Part shown: piece after piece, positions 55,710-64,000 of the stretch
Layout: every line of letters begins with the position of its first letter
How positions within the stretch are numbered: position 1 is the first letter of the stretch
Source of the DNA: Clostridiales bacterium
GTDB taxonomy: Bacteria; Bacillota; Clostridia; Oscillospirales; Acutalibacteraceae
NCBI GenBank assembly: GCA_019418545.1
Contig: DYBQ01000007.1
Coordinates: forward strand, 1-64,000
Length of the DNA: 64,000 nt
Reading direction: 5' to 3'
Notes under the pieces: generated by a model
Seen by the model: only the letters and a program-made list of their open reading frames with translations
Databases searched by the model: none
What the model was told of the DNA's origin: nothing
Made by a program: the position numbers and the translations under genes

Positions 55710-57095
55710 ATGATTCTTTCAGGAAGAAAAGAGAGGGACACCATCGCCGCCATTTCTACGGCACAGGCTCCGGGAGGAATTGGCATTGTACGTATTTCGG
55801 GGCCCCGTGCCCGTGCAGTTGCGGATGGTGTGTTTCGTTCGCCAAAAGGGAAAAAAGTAGCAGAGGCGGCCGGGTATACGGCGTTATATGGCTGGGTGTA
55901 TGATGGAGAGGAAAAGCTGGACGAAGCCATTGCGCTGGTGTTTGCGGCGCCGGCCAGTTTTACGGGAGAAGATGTGGTAGAGCTTTCCTGTCATGGCGGC
56001 GTGTTTATTATGCGGCGTGTGTTGGAAGCAGTTTTGGCGGCGGGTGCTGCGCCTGCCGGACCGGGCGAATTTACTCGCCGGGCTTTTTTAAATGGTAAAA
56101 TGGGCTTGACGGAAGCTGAAGCCGTTATGCAGGTGATTTCTGCCCAGGGAGTACAATCGGCCCGCGCTGCCCGTGCCGGAAAAGAAGGAGCATTGGAGCG
56201 CAAAATTACTGCAATCCGGGAAAAACTCATTGATGCGGCGGCCCATCTGGCTGCTTGGGCTGATTATCCCGATGATGATGTGCCGCAGGTAAACGAAGAA
56301 GAACTTTTGCAGGCACTGCGGGAAGCCCGGGAGGCACTGGATAAGCTGCTGCGCCAGTTTGACGCAGGACGGGCAATCCGGGAAGGTGTGGACACGGTGA
56401 TTGTGGGACGGCCTAATGTGGGCAAGTCTACGCTGATGAATCTGCTTGCCGGCTGTGAACGCTCCATTGTAACCCAGTATGCCGGTACTACTCGTGACGT
56501 GGTGGAAGATACGGTTATTCTGGGAGACATTTTGCTGCGACTGGCTGATACGGCAGGAATACGTTCTACGGAAGACCCGGTGGAGAGCATTGGGGTAAGC
56601 ATTGCCAAAAACCGGCTGCAAAATGCCCAGTTGGTACTGGCGGTGTTTGATGTATCGGTTCCCCTAGAAGAAGAGGACAGAAAGTTAATCGCGGAAGTGC
56701 AAGGTATTCCCACTGTAGCAATTGTGAATAAGACAGATTTGGACGCCAAGATTGACATGGAGTATATACAGAAAATGTTTTCTCAGGTTGTTTCCATTTC
56801 TGCCCGCAATGGGGAAGGATTGGAAGAGCTGCAGCAAGCTTGCGCACAGGTATTGGAAACGGCTTCTCTCAATCCGTCTGAAGGAATGCTGTATACGGAA
56901 CGCCAGCGGGATGACGCGAAACAGGCGCTTGCCTGTGTGGAAGAAGCACTTTCTGCTATGCAGCTGGGCATGACGCTGGATGCTGTCACAGTTTCGGTAG
57001 AGGGCGCGGTTTCGGCCTTGCTGGAACTGACCGGTGAACGTGCCACAGAGGCAGTGGTGGATTCGGTATTTGAACAGTTTTGCGTGGGTAAATAA
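55710..57095 (+). CDS. mnmE: tRNA modification GTPase MnmE
   Basis: Works with MnmG to install cmnm5 groups at wobble uridine 34. The 461 residues have an N-terminal tetrahydrofolate-binding domain (DTIAAISTAQAPGGIGIVRISG), a helical domain and an inserted G domain with [18 protein letters not shown] and NKTD. The C-terminal Cys is in FCVGK, which is catalytically important. AAGGTG lies before the ATG at 55710; the frame from 55683 has no SD. Confidence 0.96.
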   Translation: MILSGRKERDTIAAISTAQAPGGIGIVRISGPRARAVADGVFRSPKGKKVAEAAGYTALYGWVYDGEEKLDEAIALVFAAPASFTGEDVVELSCHGGVFIMRRVLEAVLAAGAAPAGPGEFTRRAFLNGKMGLTEAEAVMQVISAQGVQSARAARAGKEGALERKITAIREKLIDAAAHLAAWADYPDDDVPQVNEEELLQALREAREALDKLLRQFDAGRAIREGVDTVIVGRPNVGKSTLMNLLAGCERSIVTQYAGTTRDVVEDTVILGDILLRLADTAGIRSTEDPVESIGVSIAKNRLQNAQLVLAVFDVSVPLEEEDRKLIAEVQGIPTVAIVNKTDLDAKIDMEYIQKMFSQVVSISARNGEGLEELQQACAQVLETASLNPSEGMLYTERQRDDAKQALACVEEALSAMQLGMTLDAVTVSVEGAVSALLELTGERATEAVVDSVFEQFCVGK

Positions 57096-57214
57096 GAAGT
57101 CTCTACTATAAGCTGGGTAGCTTGGAAGCGTGGCAGCGAAATTTCAACAGATAGTAATAGATAGACTATACGCGCAGGAGACTTTTACACTCTTTTGACC
57201 GAGTTTTCAACTTG

Positions 57215-57266
57215 TGTTATGTAAACTTATTTTGATATTAAACTTATTATAAAATGTTATGTAAAC
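57215..57266 (+). repeat. Direct repeats upstream of mnmG
   Basis: TGTTATGTAAAC occurs twice (57215-57226 and 57255-57266), 40 bases apart, and AAACTTATT occurs twice (57224-57232 and 57240-57248). They lie in the 192-base mnmE-mnmG gap before the SD and may be a regulator site. No convincing promoter was read here. Confidence 0.45.
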
Positions 57267-57287
57267 CACATAAAGGGGGTTCTACAA

Positions 57288-59180
57288 TTGGGATATGATG
57301 CTGGTAGTTTCCAGGTGGCGGTGATTGGCGCGGGTCATGCTGGAATTGAGGCAGCTTTGGCGGCGGCCCGGTTGGGATGTGAAACCGTCATTTTTACAAT
57401 CAACATGGATGCAGTGGGAAATTGCCCTTGCAACCCAAGTATTGGTGGTACAGCCAAAGGGCACCTGGTGCGCGAAATTGACGCACTGGGAGGCGAAATG
57501 GGCAAGACGACTGATGAGTGCTTTTTGCAAAGCCGTATGCTGAACTTGGGAAAAGGTCCGGCGGTTCACTCTTTGCGGGCGCAGATTGACAGGCGGAAAT
57601 ATTCGGAAATTATGAAGCATAAGCTCGAATTGCAGGAGCATTTGCAGATGAAGCAGGCAGAGGTTACTTCGCTGGAGCGCACGGAAGATGGACGCTGGAA
57701 AGTGACCACCAGAATGAATGCCGAGTACTTGGCAGATACTGTGATTTTGGCAACGGGTACTTTTTTAGGTGGACGTATTTTTATCGGCGAGGTTTCTTTT
57801 GAAAGCGGACCCGATGGCTTGTTCCCTGCTACATTCTTGTCTGAATCTTTGAACAAGTTGGGGCTGCGGCTTCGTCGTTTTAAAACAGGAACGCCGGCGC
57901 GTGTGCTTCGTTCCAGTATTGACTTTACAGATTTGGAAATGCAGGCAGGGGATGAGCCGGTCACTCCCTTCTCTTATGAAACAGAGGGCGAGCTGAAAAA
58001 TAAAGAGGTTTGCTATGTTAGCTGGACCAATGATAGAACGAAAAAAGTGATTATGGATAATATTCACCGTTCTCCTTTGTATAGCGGCATGATTGAGGGA
58101 GTAGGACCTCGATATTGTCCCAGCATTGAGGATAAGGTGGTGCGATTTGCCGACAAGCCCCGCCATCAGTTGTTTATTGAACCCTGTGGAGAGAATACGG
58201 AGGAGATGTATTTGCAGGGGATGTCTTCTTCTTTGCCGGAAGAAGTACAGATTGCGTTTTACCATACAATTAAAGGGTTGGAACATGTTCAGATTATGCG
58301 AAGCGCATATGCCATTGAATATGACTGCGTGGACCCGACCCAGATGGAGGCAACGTTGGAATTTGCTGATTTACCCGGCCTGTATGGTGCAGGACAGTTT
58401 AACGGAAGTTCCGGCTATGAAGAAGCTGCTGCACAGGGGTTGGTGGCCGGAATCAATGCTGCCAGAAAAGTGTTGGGGCTGTCTCCTATGATTCTTGATA
58501 GAGCGAGTTCCTATATTGGAACACTGGTGGATGATTTGATTACCAAAGGTGTGAGCGACCCATATCGAATGATGACTTCCCGTTCCGAATATAGGTTGGT
58601 TCTTCGGCAGGATAACGCGGATGAACGATTGACACCCATTGGACATGAGATTGGTTTGATTTCGGAACACCGCTGGAAGAAGTTCTGTGACAAGCAGGCT
58701 ATGAAAGAAGCCGAGCGGAAACGAGTGGAAAAGCTGGTGTTTTCTCCCACCCAGGATTTGAATGACCTTTTGGTTTCACGTGGAACATCACCGGTTACCA
58801 GCGGTGTGCATATGTCTGATTTGCTACGGCGTCCCCAAATTACCTATGAAGCCTTGACTCCGGTGGATAAAGAGCGTCCTGATTATCCGGCAGCTGTGTT
58901 TGAAAATGTGGAAATAGAGCTGAAATATGAGGGGTATATCCGGCGGCAAAAGGCGGATATTGCAGAAATGCGGCGGCTGGAAAAAAAACTGCTTCCCAAA
59001 CATACGGATTATGAAGCAATTGAAGGATTGCGGATGGAAGCAAGGGAGAAACTCAACAAAGTGCGCCCAGCTAATATTGGACAGGCCAGCCGGATTTCCG
59101 GCGTAAGCCCGGCGGATATTTCGGTTCTGTTGATTTGGCTGGCGAAAGAAGGAGGAGAGCCCATTCATGGAGGATATTAA
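57288..59180 (+). CDS. mnmG: tRNA uridine-5-carboxymethylaminomethyl modification enzyme MnmG
   Basis: The FAD- and NADH-dependent partner of MnmE. The 630 residues begin with the FAD loop VAVIGAGHAGIEAALAAARLG, and the conserved NCPCNPSIGGTAKGHLVREIDALGG follows. The C-terminal helical domain contains IGQASRISGVSPADISVLL. The start codon is TTG at 57288 with AAAGGGGG upstream. It overlaps rsmG by 14 bases and contains a parS-like site at 58772-58787. Confidence 0.97.
   Translation: MGYDAGSFQVAVIGAGHAGIEAALAAARLGCETVIFTINMDAVGNCPCNPSIGGTAKGHLVREIDALGGEMGKTTDECFLQSRMLNLGKGPAVHSLRAQIDRRKYSEIMKHKLELQEHLQMKQAEVTSLERTEDGRWKVTTRMNAEYLADTVILATGTFLGGRIFIGEVSFESGPDGLFPATFLSESLNKLGLRLRRFKTGTPARVLRSSIDFTDLEMQAGDEPVTPFSYETEGELKNKEVCYVSWTNDRTKKVIMDNIHRSPLYSGMIEGVGPRYCPSIEDKVVRFADKPRHQLFIEPCGENTEEMYLQGMSSSLPEEVQIAFYHTIKGLEHVQIMRSAYAIEYDCVDPTQMEATLEFADLPGLYGAGQFNGSSGYEEAAAQGLVAGINAARKVLGLSPMILDRASSYIGTLVDDLITKGVSDPYRMMTSRSEYRLVLRQDNADERLTPIGHEIGLISEHRWKKFCDKQAMKEAERKRVEKLVFSPTQDLNDLLVSRGTSPVTSGVHMSDLLRRPQITYEALTPVDKERPDYPAAVFENVEIELKYEGYIRRQKADIAEMRRLEKKLLPKHTDYEAIEGLRMEAREKLNKVRPANIGQASRISGVSPADISVLLIWLAKEGGEPIHGGY
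58772..58787. other. parS-like site inside mnmG
   Basis: GGTTTCACGTGGAACA matches the parS consensus TGTTTCACGTGAAACA at 14 of 16 positions. Its distance to the parAB genes is about 2.5 kb. In Bacillus a parS site also lies in this gene neighbourhood. Confidence 0.7.
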
Positions 59181-59880
59181 AAATAGACTGGCCGAGCTGT
59201 GTGAGGGAATTGGAGTGTCCCTTTCAGAAAAGCAGCTTGCACAGTTTCAGCGTTATATGGAGTTGTTGGTGGAATGGAATCAAAAAATGAACCTGACCGC
59301 TATAACGGATTCGGAGGGCGTAACGGTTAAGCATTTTTATGACAGCTTGCTGCTGCTTAAAGCTGTGGAGCTGCCGGAAGGCGCCAGCTTAATTGATGTG
59401 GGAACGGGTGCTGGTTTTCCAGGAATCCCGGTGGCAATTGCCCGGCCGGATGTAAAATTGACATTACTGGACAGCTTGAATAAACGGTTGGTGTTTTTAG
59501 CAGAGGTTTGTCAGGAACTGGGGATTGAGGTGGAAATTCGACATGCTCGGGCGGAAGAAGGAGGACGGCAAAAAGAACTGCGGGAGAAGTTTGATTTTGC
59601 CACTGCCAGAGCTGTTGCTGGGATGAATGTGTTAAGTGAGTACTGTGTTCCCTTTGTAAAAGAAGGCGGTGCTTTTGTTGCTATGAAGGGACCGGACGGG
59701 GAAGAGGAAGCCAAGGCAGCAGCCTGCGGTATTGGGACTCTTGGCGGAAAGACAGAAAAGATTGCACACTTTGAATTGCCGGATGGAAGCAAGCGGTGTA
59801 TTGTGGTTGTGAGAAAAGTGAGAGAAACTCCTGAAGCATATCCGCGTCATGGCTCTAAAATTTCCAAAAAACCTTTATAA
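59167..59880 (+). CDS. rsmG: 16S rRNA (guanine-N7) methyltransferase RsmG
   Basis: Methylates G527 of 16S rRNA (E. coli numbering); loss gives low-level streptomycin resistance in other bacteria. The 237 residues contain the N-terminal helix pair and MNLTAITD. The SAM-binding stretch is LIDVGTGAGFPGIPVAI, with later DFATARAVA. The start overlaps the mnmG end by 14 bases, and a long-stem terminator follows. Confidence 0.95.
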   Translation: MEDIKNRLAELCEGIGVSLSEKQLAQFQRYMELLVEWNQKMNLTAITDSEGVTVKHFYDSLLLLKAVELPEGASLIDVGTGAGFPGIPVAIARPDVKLTLLDSLNKRLVFLAEVCQELGIEVEIRHARAEEGGRQKELREKFDFATARAVAGMNVLSEYCVPFVKEGGAFVAMKGPDGEEEAKAAACGIGTLGGKTEKIAHFELPDGSKRCIVVVRKVRETPEAYPRHGSKISKKPL

Positions 59881-59913
59881 CAGAATAGCTTTTGTTATTT
59901 TACATCAGTTGAC

Positions 59914-59962
59914 AAAAGAGTCCCATTTCTCAAATCCTTTTTTGAAAAACGGGACTCTTTTT
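59914..59962 (+). terminator. Terminator after rsmG
   Basis: AAAAGAGTCCC (59914-59924) pairs with GGGACTCTTTT (59951-59961) around a loop of about 26 bases, then T-rich sequence. Confidence 0.75.
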
Positions 59963-60062
59963 GCTGTACGAGAAAAGATTTGTCTATTTTTGAACGGAGA
60001 AACGCGAAAAAAAATTAGAATAGGGCGGCAAATTTCTACACGAATTCGCAGCGGCACATGAT

Positions 60063-60072
60063 ATACTGTTTT
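60063..60072 (+). promoter_or_regulatory. Extended -10 of the noc promoter
   Basis: TG-A-TATACT about 30 bases before the noc start is an extended -10. No good -35 is present. Confidence 0.45.
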
Positions 60073-60098
60073 CCAGAGAGCGAAGGGAGGACAGGCTC

Positions 60099-60938
60099 AT
60101 GCGATTTCCACAAATGGAGAAAAGAAAGATTCTAAATTTACCGGTGGAAAAAGTGCGGCCAAATCCCAGACAGCCTCGCAAAACCTTTACCAAAGAAGAA
60201 TTGGAAGGGCTATCCCAAAGTATTGCAGAAAATGGACTGTTGCAGCCTATTTCCGTAAGACGCACACCGGGTGGTTACTATGAAATCATTGCCGGGGAAC
60301 GACGGTGGCGTGCCTGTGTACAGGCAGGAATGAAACAAATTCCCTGTTTGGTACAGGAGTGCTCCGATACGGAATCGGCAGTATTGGCCATTTTGGAAAA
60401 TCTCCAGCGGCAAGACCTTCAAATTTTTGAAGAAGCAGAGGGAATCCGCCGTTTGATGGAAGATTGGGGAGTGACCCAGGAGGAAGCTGCCAGAAGATTG
60501 GGGAAAAGCCAGTCGGCAATTGCCAACAAACTGCGCCTGCTTCGCTTGACTGAGGATGAGCGAAAAGTTATTGCAGAGCATGGGATGACGGAACGTCATG
60601 CCAGGGCGTTGATTCGCATTAGTAATGAAGAAGCCCGCCGCAAGATTTTAAAACAGGCAGCAGAAAAAGAGCTGACAGTTCGACAGACCGAGGAATTGGT
60701 AGAAAACTATCTTGCGCAAATGGTGAAAACCCGCACCAAGCGGACTTTTATTGCCAAAGATATTCGTATTTTTTTGAATACCGTAGAGCATGCCATTAAG
60801 ACCATGAAGAATGCTGGAATTTTGGCTGAATCTGAAAAAAAGGATTTGGGGGAATATTTGGAGTATACTGTCCGAATTCCCAAACAAGACTCTGCGGGGA
60901 AAAATGACGGCCAGCAGCCTGACCGCAAACTAGCATAA
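60099..60938 (+). CDS. noc: Nucleoid occlusion protein Noc (ParB-like)
   Basis: A ParB-family CTP-binding DNA protein that blocks FtsZ assembly over the nucleoid. The 279 residues include the ParB/Srx domain (KVRPNPRQPRKTFTKEELEGL, ENGLLQPISVRR, GERRWRACVQAG), the helix-turn-helix (WGVTQEEAARRLGKSQSAIANKLRLLRL) and a C-terminal dimerisation domain. The position rsmG-noc-parA-parB is the diagnostic context; parB is the second ParB-like protein here. The call rests on synteny, since the HTH specificity (Noc box versus parS) cannot be read by eye. GGGAGG precedes the ATG. Confidence 0.88.
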   Translation: MRFPQMEKRKILNLPVEKVRPNPRQPRKTFTKEELEGLSQSIAENGLLQPISVRRTPGGYYEIIAGERRWRACVQAGMKQIPCLVQECSDTESAVLAILENLQRQDLQIFEEAEGIRRLMEDWGVTQEEAARRLGKSQSAIANKLRLLRLTEDERKVIAEHGMTERHARALIRISNEEARRKILKQAAEKELTVRQTEELVENYLAQMVKTRTKRTFIAKDIRIFLNTVEHAIKTMKNAGILAESEKKDLGEYLEYTVRIPKQDSAGKNDGQQPDRKLA

Positions 60939-61004
60939 GAGGCTGACACTTACTTTTGATTACAAGTTTCATAACATTCCCTTATTCATTTCCTGTTGGA
61001 AAGG

Positions 61005-61040
61005 GCCGGCCGTTTTGCTTTGCAAAGTGGCCGGCTTTTT
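61005..61040 (+). terminator. Terminator after noc
   Basis: GCCGGCC (61005-61011) pairs with GGCCGGC (61029-61035), and the loop contains the palindrome CTTTGCAAAG. TTTTT follows. The parS site begins 4 bases later. Confidence 0.8.
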
Positions 61041-61043
61041 CCG

Positions 61044-61059
61044 TGTTTCACGTGAAACA
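61044..61059. other. parS site upstream of parAB
   Basis: TGTTTCACGTGAAACA is a perfect 16-bp palindrome and a full match to the parS consensus, between noc and parA. ParB loading here would place the partition complex beside the origin and could repress parAB. Confidence 0.95.
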
Positions 61060-61154
61060 TTGCAAAATGAAATTATGAAACCGTTAAAAAATTGAAAAAA
61101 GCCCCTTAAAACCGCAAAAACTCGGAAAAATCCCTTTTTCTTATCGTATAAACG

Positions 61155-61179
61155 TGCTATAATGTTTTTTGTTATAGCA
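61155..61179 (+). promoter_or_regulatory. parAB promoter with overlapping dyad
   Basis: TG-C-TATAAT (TATAAT at 61158-61163) is an extended -10. The 8-bp inverted repeat TGCTATAA (61155-61162) and TTATAGCA (61172-61179) spans the -10 and the likely start site, an operator-like layout. Confidence 0.55.
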
Positions 61180-61208
61180 GAATGTGGTCAAGAGAAAGGG
61201 GCGTTTCT

Positions 61209-61973
61209 GTGGGAAAAATTATTGCAATTGCCAACCAAAAGGGTGGCGTAGGAAAAACGACAACTGCAGTCAATCTGTCTGCTGCTATCGGGGCCATGGG
61301 AAAAAAGACCCTTTTGGTAGATGTAGACCCCCAGGGGAATTCATCCAGCGGATTGGGAATTGACCGCAGAGATAAGAAGAATACCATGTATGAAGTGCTG
61401 ATTGGAGAATGTAATACTCCGGATACATTGGTACATACGGAATTTGCCGGGCTGGATGTGCTGCCTTCCAGTATGGATTTGGCCGCAGCAGAGTTGGAAT
61501 TGGCGAGTATAGAGCATCGGGAGTCCATGCTGAAAAATGCGTTGGCCCCTCTTCGCAATGCGTATGAGTATATCTTTATTGATTGCCCGCCGTCATTGGG
61601 ATTGATTACGACAAACGCCTTGACTGCTGCCGATACGTTGCTGGTTCCCATACAGTGTGAGTATTATGCACTGGAAGGGTTGTCACAGCTAATGAACACG
61701 GTTCGTCGGGTGAAGCGCCAGTATAATGAAAGACTGGATATGGAAGGCGTTTTGCTGACCATGTATGACGGTCGTTTGAATCTGACACAGCAGGTGGTAG
61801 AGGAAGTGAAAAAATACTTCCCCAGAAAGGTGTTTTCTACAGTCATCCCGCGAACGGTTCGCCTGTCAGAAGCACCCAGTTTTGGAAAACCTGCTTTGTA
61901 CTTTGACAAGAACTCAAAGGGCAGCCAGGCATATAAAAATCTGGCAAAAGAAATCGTAAATAATAACCAGTAA
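61209..61973 (+). CDS. parA: Chromosome partitioning ATPase ParA (Soj)
   Basis: A deviant-Walker ATPase of 254 residues that drives origin segregation with ParB and controls DnaA. The P-loop is [13 protein letters not shown] (with the second Lys of the deviant motif), then [12 protein letters not shown] and [15 protein letters not shown]. The start is GTG at 61209 with AAAGGGG 7 bases ahead; the ATG at 61182 lacks an SD. parB follows 13 bases later. Confidence 0.96.
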   Translation: MGKIIAIANQKGGVGKTTTAVNLSAAIGAMGKKTLLVDVDPQGNSSSGLGIDRRDKKNTMYEVLIGECNTPDTLVHTEFAGLDVLPSSMDLAAAELELASIEHRESMLKNALAPLRNAYEYIFIDCPPSLGLITTNALTAADTLLVPIQCEYYALEGLSQLMNTVRRVKRQYNERLDMEGVLLTMYDGRLNLTQQVVEEVKKYFPRKVFSTVIPRTVRLSEAPSFGKPALYFDKNSKGSQAYKNLAKEIVNNNQ

Positions 61974-61986
61974 GGAGGAGCTGATT

Positions 61987-62856
61987 TTGAGTACAAAAAG
62001 GGGCGGCTTGGGAAAAGGCCTTGACGCCATTTTTGCAGAAAATACGACAGAATCCGGCAGCGGGGCTGTTATGCTGAAAATCAGTGAACTGGAGCCCAAC
62101 AGGGAACAGCCGCGCCGGGAATTCGATGAAAAATCAATGGCTGAACTGGCGGATTCCATTAGTCAGCATGGGGTTTTACAGCCGCTATTGGTGCGCCCAC
62201 TGTTTGGCGGGGGATATCAGATTGTTGCCGGCGAGCGCCGCTGGCGTGCGGCAAGAATGGCCGGTTTGTCAGAAGTGCCCGCAATGGTACGGGAAATGAG
62301 CGACAGCGAAGTGATGGAACTGGCGCTGATTGAAAACTTACAGCGTGAAGATTTGACTCCGCTGGAAGAATCCCGGGGATATCAGACCTTGATGGAAAAA
62401 TATGAAATGACCCAGGAAGAGGTTGCTAAAACCGTGGGAAAGTCTCGTCCGGCTGTTACCAATGCCCTTCGCTTATTGCATCTCCCAGAAACTATCCAAC
62501 AGATGGTGGAAAGAGGAGACTTGTCAGCAGGTCATGGACGCGCACTACTTTCTTTCCCAAATGAAGAATCCATGATGGCGGCTGCTGAAAAAGCTGTGGA
62601 AGAAGGATTATCAGTACGCGAACTGGAGCGTATGGCTAAACGAGCTTCCAAACCGGCAGAGGGAGAAAAAACTCCTATTGTGAGGAGAAGTACCTATTTT
62701 GACGAAGTGGAGCTTTCTCTGCATGAACATTTAGGCCGCAAGGTTAAAGTGGCAGGCAACCAGAAAAAAGGCACTTTGCAAATTGAATTCTATGGAGAAG
62801 AGGATTTGCAAAGATTATTAGCTTCTATAGAATTTAAAGAGCCTTTTGAAGGATAA
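61987..62856 (+). CDS. parB: Chromosome partitioning protein ParB (Spo0J)
   Basis: A parS-binding CTPase clamp of 289 residues. It starts STKRGGLGKGLDAIF and carries the ParB domain (EPNREQPRREFDEKSM, QHGVLQPLLVRP, GERRWRAARMAG), the helix-turn-helix (EMTQEEVAKTVGKSRPAVTNALRLL) and a C-terminal dimer domain. The start is TTG at 61987, after AAGGAGGAG. Confidence 0.95.
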   Translation: MSTKRGGLGKGLDAIFAENTTESGSGAVMLKISELEPNREQPRREFDEKSMAELADSISQHGVLQPLLVRPLFGGGYQIVAGERRWRAARMAGLSEVPAMVREMSDSEVMELALIENLQREDLTPLEESRGYQTLMEKYEMTQEEVAKTVGKSRPAVTNALRLLHLPETIQQMVERGDLSAGHGRALLSFPNEESMMAAAEKAVEEGLSVRELERMAKRASKPAEGEKTPIVRRSTYFDEVELSLHEHLGRKVKVAGNQKKGTLQIEFYGEEDLQRLLASIEFKEPFEG

Positions 62857-62902
62857 ACTAATCATAATTAAATAGATAATATAAAAAAGAGAGGAATAAG
62901 AA

Positions 62903-64000
62903 ATGCTGGATATTAAGCTGATTCGTACCAATCCTGATTTGGTAAAGGCAAACATCAAAAAGAGAGAGATGAACCTGGACCATGTTGTGGATGAGATTTT
63001 GGACATTGACGCAAAGCGCCGGGAGCTGACCGGTAAAGTGGAGGCTATGAAAGCAGAGCGCAATGCCGATACCAAAAAGATTCCCCAAATGAAAAAAGCA
63101 GGGGAAGACACTACCGAACTGATGGCAAAAATGAAAGCTCTGGCTGACCAGATTAAAGAAGCCGATGCAGAGCTTGGCAAACTGGAAGAAAAGCAGCAGG
63201 ATTTGATGCTGTCCCTGCCCAATATGCCGGACGAAAATGTAGTGGCCGGCGGTAAAGAGCAGAATGTGCCTCTGCATTATTTTGGCGAACAGCCCAAGTT
63301 TGATTTTGAGCCCAAGAATCATGTGGAGCTGTGCGAAGGTTTGGGCATGATTGATTATCAGCGCGGCGCCAAGCTGGGCGGAAACGGTGCCTGGATTTAT
63401 CGCGGAGCCGGCGCCCGGATGGAATGGGCTTTGCTTAATTTCTTTATTAACGAGCATTTGAAGGATGGATATGAGCTGGTTCTGCCGCCTCATATGCTGA
63501 ACTATGAGTGTGGATATGTAGCTGGACAGTTCCCCAAGTTCAACGATGAAGTTTATTGGATTCAGAATCCCACCAGCGCTGACAAAAAGTTTTTGCTGCC
63601 CACCGCAGAAACTGCTTTGGTTAACCTGCATCGGGATGAAATTTTGACGGATGAGGAATTGCCTCGGAAGTATATTGCCTACACCCCCTGCTATCGCCGG
63701 GAGGCTGGCAGCTATCGCTCTGAGGAACGCGGCATGATTCGCGGACATCAGTTCAACAAAGTGGAAATGGTTCAGTACACCCGCCCCGACCAGTCTGATG
63801 CTGCTTTTGAAGAGCTGGTTATGAAGGCAGAACGTTTGGTACAGGAGCTGGGTCTGCATTATCGGCTGAGCAAGCTGGCAGCCGGTGACTGCTCCTTCTC
63901 CATGGCCCGTACCTATGACATTGAAGTTTGGATTCCCAGCATGGGCATTTATAAAGAGGTCAGCTCCGCTTCCAATGCACGGGATTATCAGGCACGCCGC
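62903..64000 (+). CDS. serS: Serine--tRNA ligase (3' end cut by window edge)
   Basis: Class II synthetase; 366 N-terminal codons are present and the frame is open at the window end. It begins MLDIKLIRTNPDLVKANIKKR, then an antiparallel coiled-coil tRNA arm (about 30-105). The catalytic domain shows motif 2 in CYRREAGSYRSEERGMIRGHQF. Motif 3 lies beyond the window. GAGG is about 8 bases before the ATG. It starts 46 bases after parB, and no T-box is visible in that short gap. Confidence 0.95.
   Translation, partial: MLDIKLIRTNPDLVKANIKKREMNLDHVVDEILDIDAKRRELTGKVEAMKAERNADTKKIPQMKKAGEDTTELMAKMKALADQIKEADAELGKLEEKQQDLMLSLPNMPDENVVAGGKEQNVPLHYFGEQPKFDFEPKNHVELCEGLGMIDYQRGAKLGGNGAWIYRGAGARMEWALLNFFINEHLKDGYELVLPPHMLNYECGYVAGQFPKFNDEVYWIQNPTSADKKFLLPTAETALVNLHRDEILTDEELPRKYIAYTPCYRREAGSYRSEERGMIRGHQFNKVEMVQYTRPDQSDAAFEELVMKAERLVQELGLHYRLSKLAAGDCSFSMARTYDIEVWIPSMGIYKEVSSASNARDYQARR

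Noticed and set aside
62858..63859. A 333-codon minus-strand frame opposite serS
   Set aside because: Antisense shadow; serS has all synthetase motifs on the plus strand.

Overview
The window is a replication-origin neighbourhood from a member of the Firmicutes, class Clostridia, most likely an Oscillospiraceae/Ruminococcaceae-type gut anaerobe. The reasons are the gene order rpmH-rnpA-yidD-yidC-jag-mnmE-mnmG-rsmG-noc-parA-parB on one side and dnaA-dnaN-yaaA-recF-remB-gyrB-gyrA on the other, rubrerythrin, a ferredoxin-type aldo/keto reductase, a membrane pyrophosphatase, a T-box leader, frequent TTG/GTG starts and strong Shine-Dalgarno (SD) sites. Family assignment is inference; no 16S rRNA gene is present.

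Layout. From about 52.2 kb leftwards most genes are on the minus strand, and from 52.7 kb rightwards all genes are on the plus strand. The two arms point away from the dnaA/rpmH gap, so the origin probably lies at 50.6-52.7 kb. Right arm (52.7-64.0 kb): ribosomal protein L34, RNase P protein, membrane insertion (YidD, YidC), KhpB/Jag, tRNA modification (MnmE, MnmG), 16S rRNA methylation (RsmG), nucleoid occlusion and chromosome segregation (Noc, ParA, ParB, with parS sites) and a truncated serS. Left arm near the origin (39.8-52.2 kb): DnaA, DnaN, YaaA, RecF, RemB, a small zinc-ribbon membrane protein, GyrB, two YcxB-like membrane proteins, GyrA and a secreted C39-like peptidase.

Middle (22-39.8 kb): mixed-strand metabolic genes. 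These are a secreted SGNH hydrolase, a HAD phosphatase, a glycogen synthase with a long Lys/Ala/Pro tail, YchF, rubrerythrin, the ilvB-ilvN-ilvC operon, an amidohydrolase, a cation/proton antiporter behind a fluoride riboswitch, a K+-dependent membrane pyrophosphatase, malic enzyme, an M14 peptidase and a lipoprotein.

Left (0-22 kb): polyphosphate:AMP phosphotransferase, an Fe-S aldo/keto reductase, an ABM-fold protein, DNA polymerase I, cysE-cysS behind a cysteine T-box, then recA-recX-rimO-pgsA with a LexA box, yqhQ-prmC, a lipoprotein/response-regulator/histidine-kinase operon, tex and an acyltransferase-like membrane protein.

Regulation is unusually readable. I see a Cys T-box (UGC specifier), a fluoride aptamer with a competing terminator, a LexA box inside the end of prmC, a DnaA-box-like site in the dnaA promoter spacer, an operator-like palindrome after the ilv promoter, a dyad over the parAB promoter, and three parS-like sites. 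No CRISPR array, prophage, insertion sequence, rRNA or tRNA gene was seen. I found no clearly new multi-gene system. The best leads are the fluoride-controlled antiporter next to the pyrophosphatase, the tailed glycogen synthase, and several undescribed leader structures.
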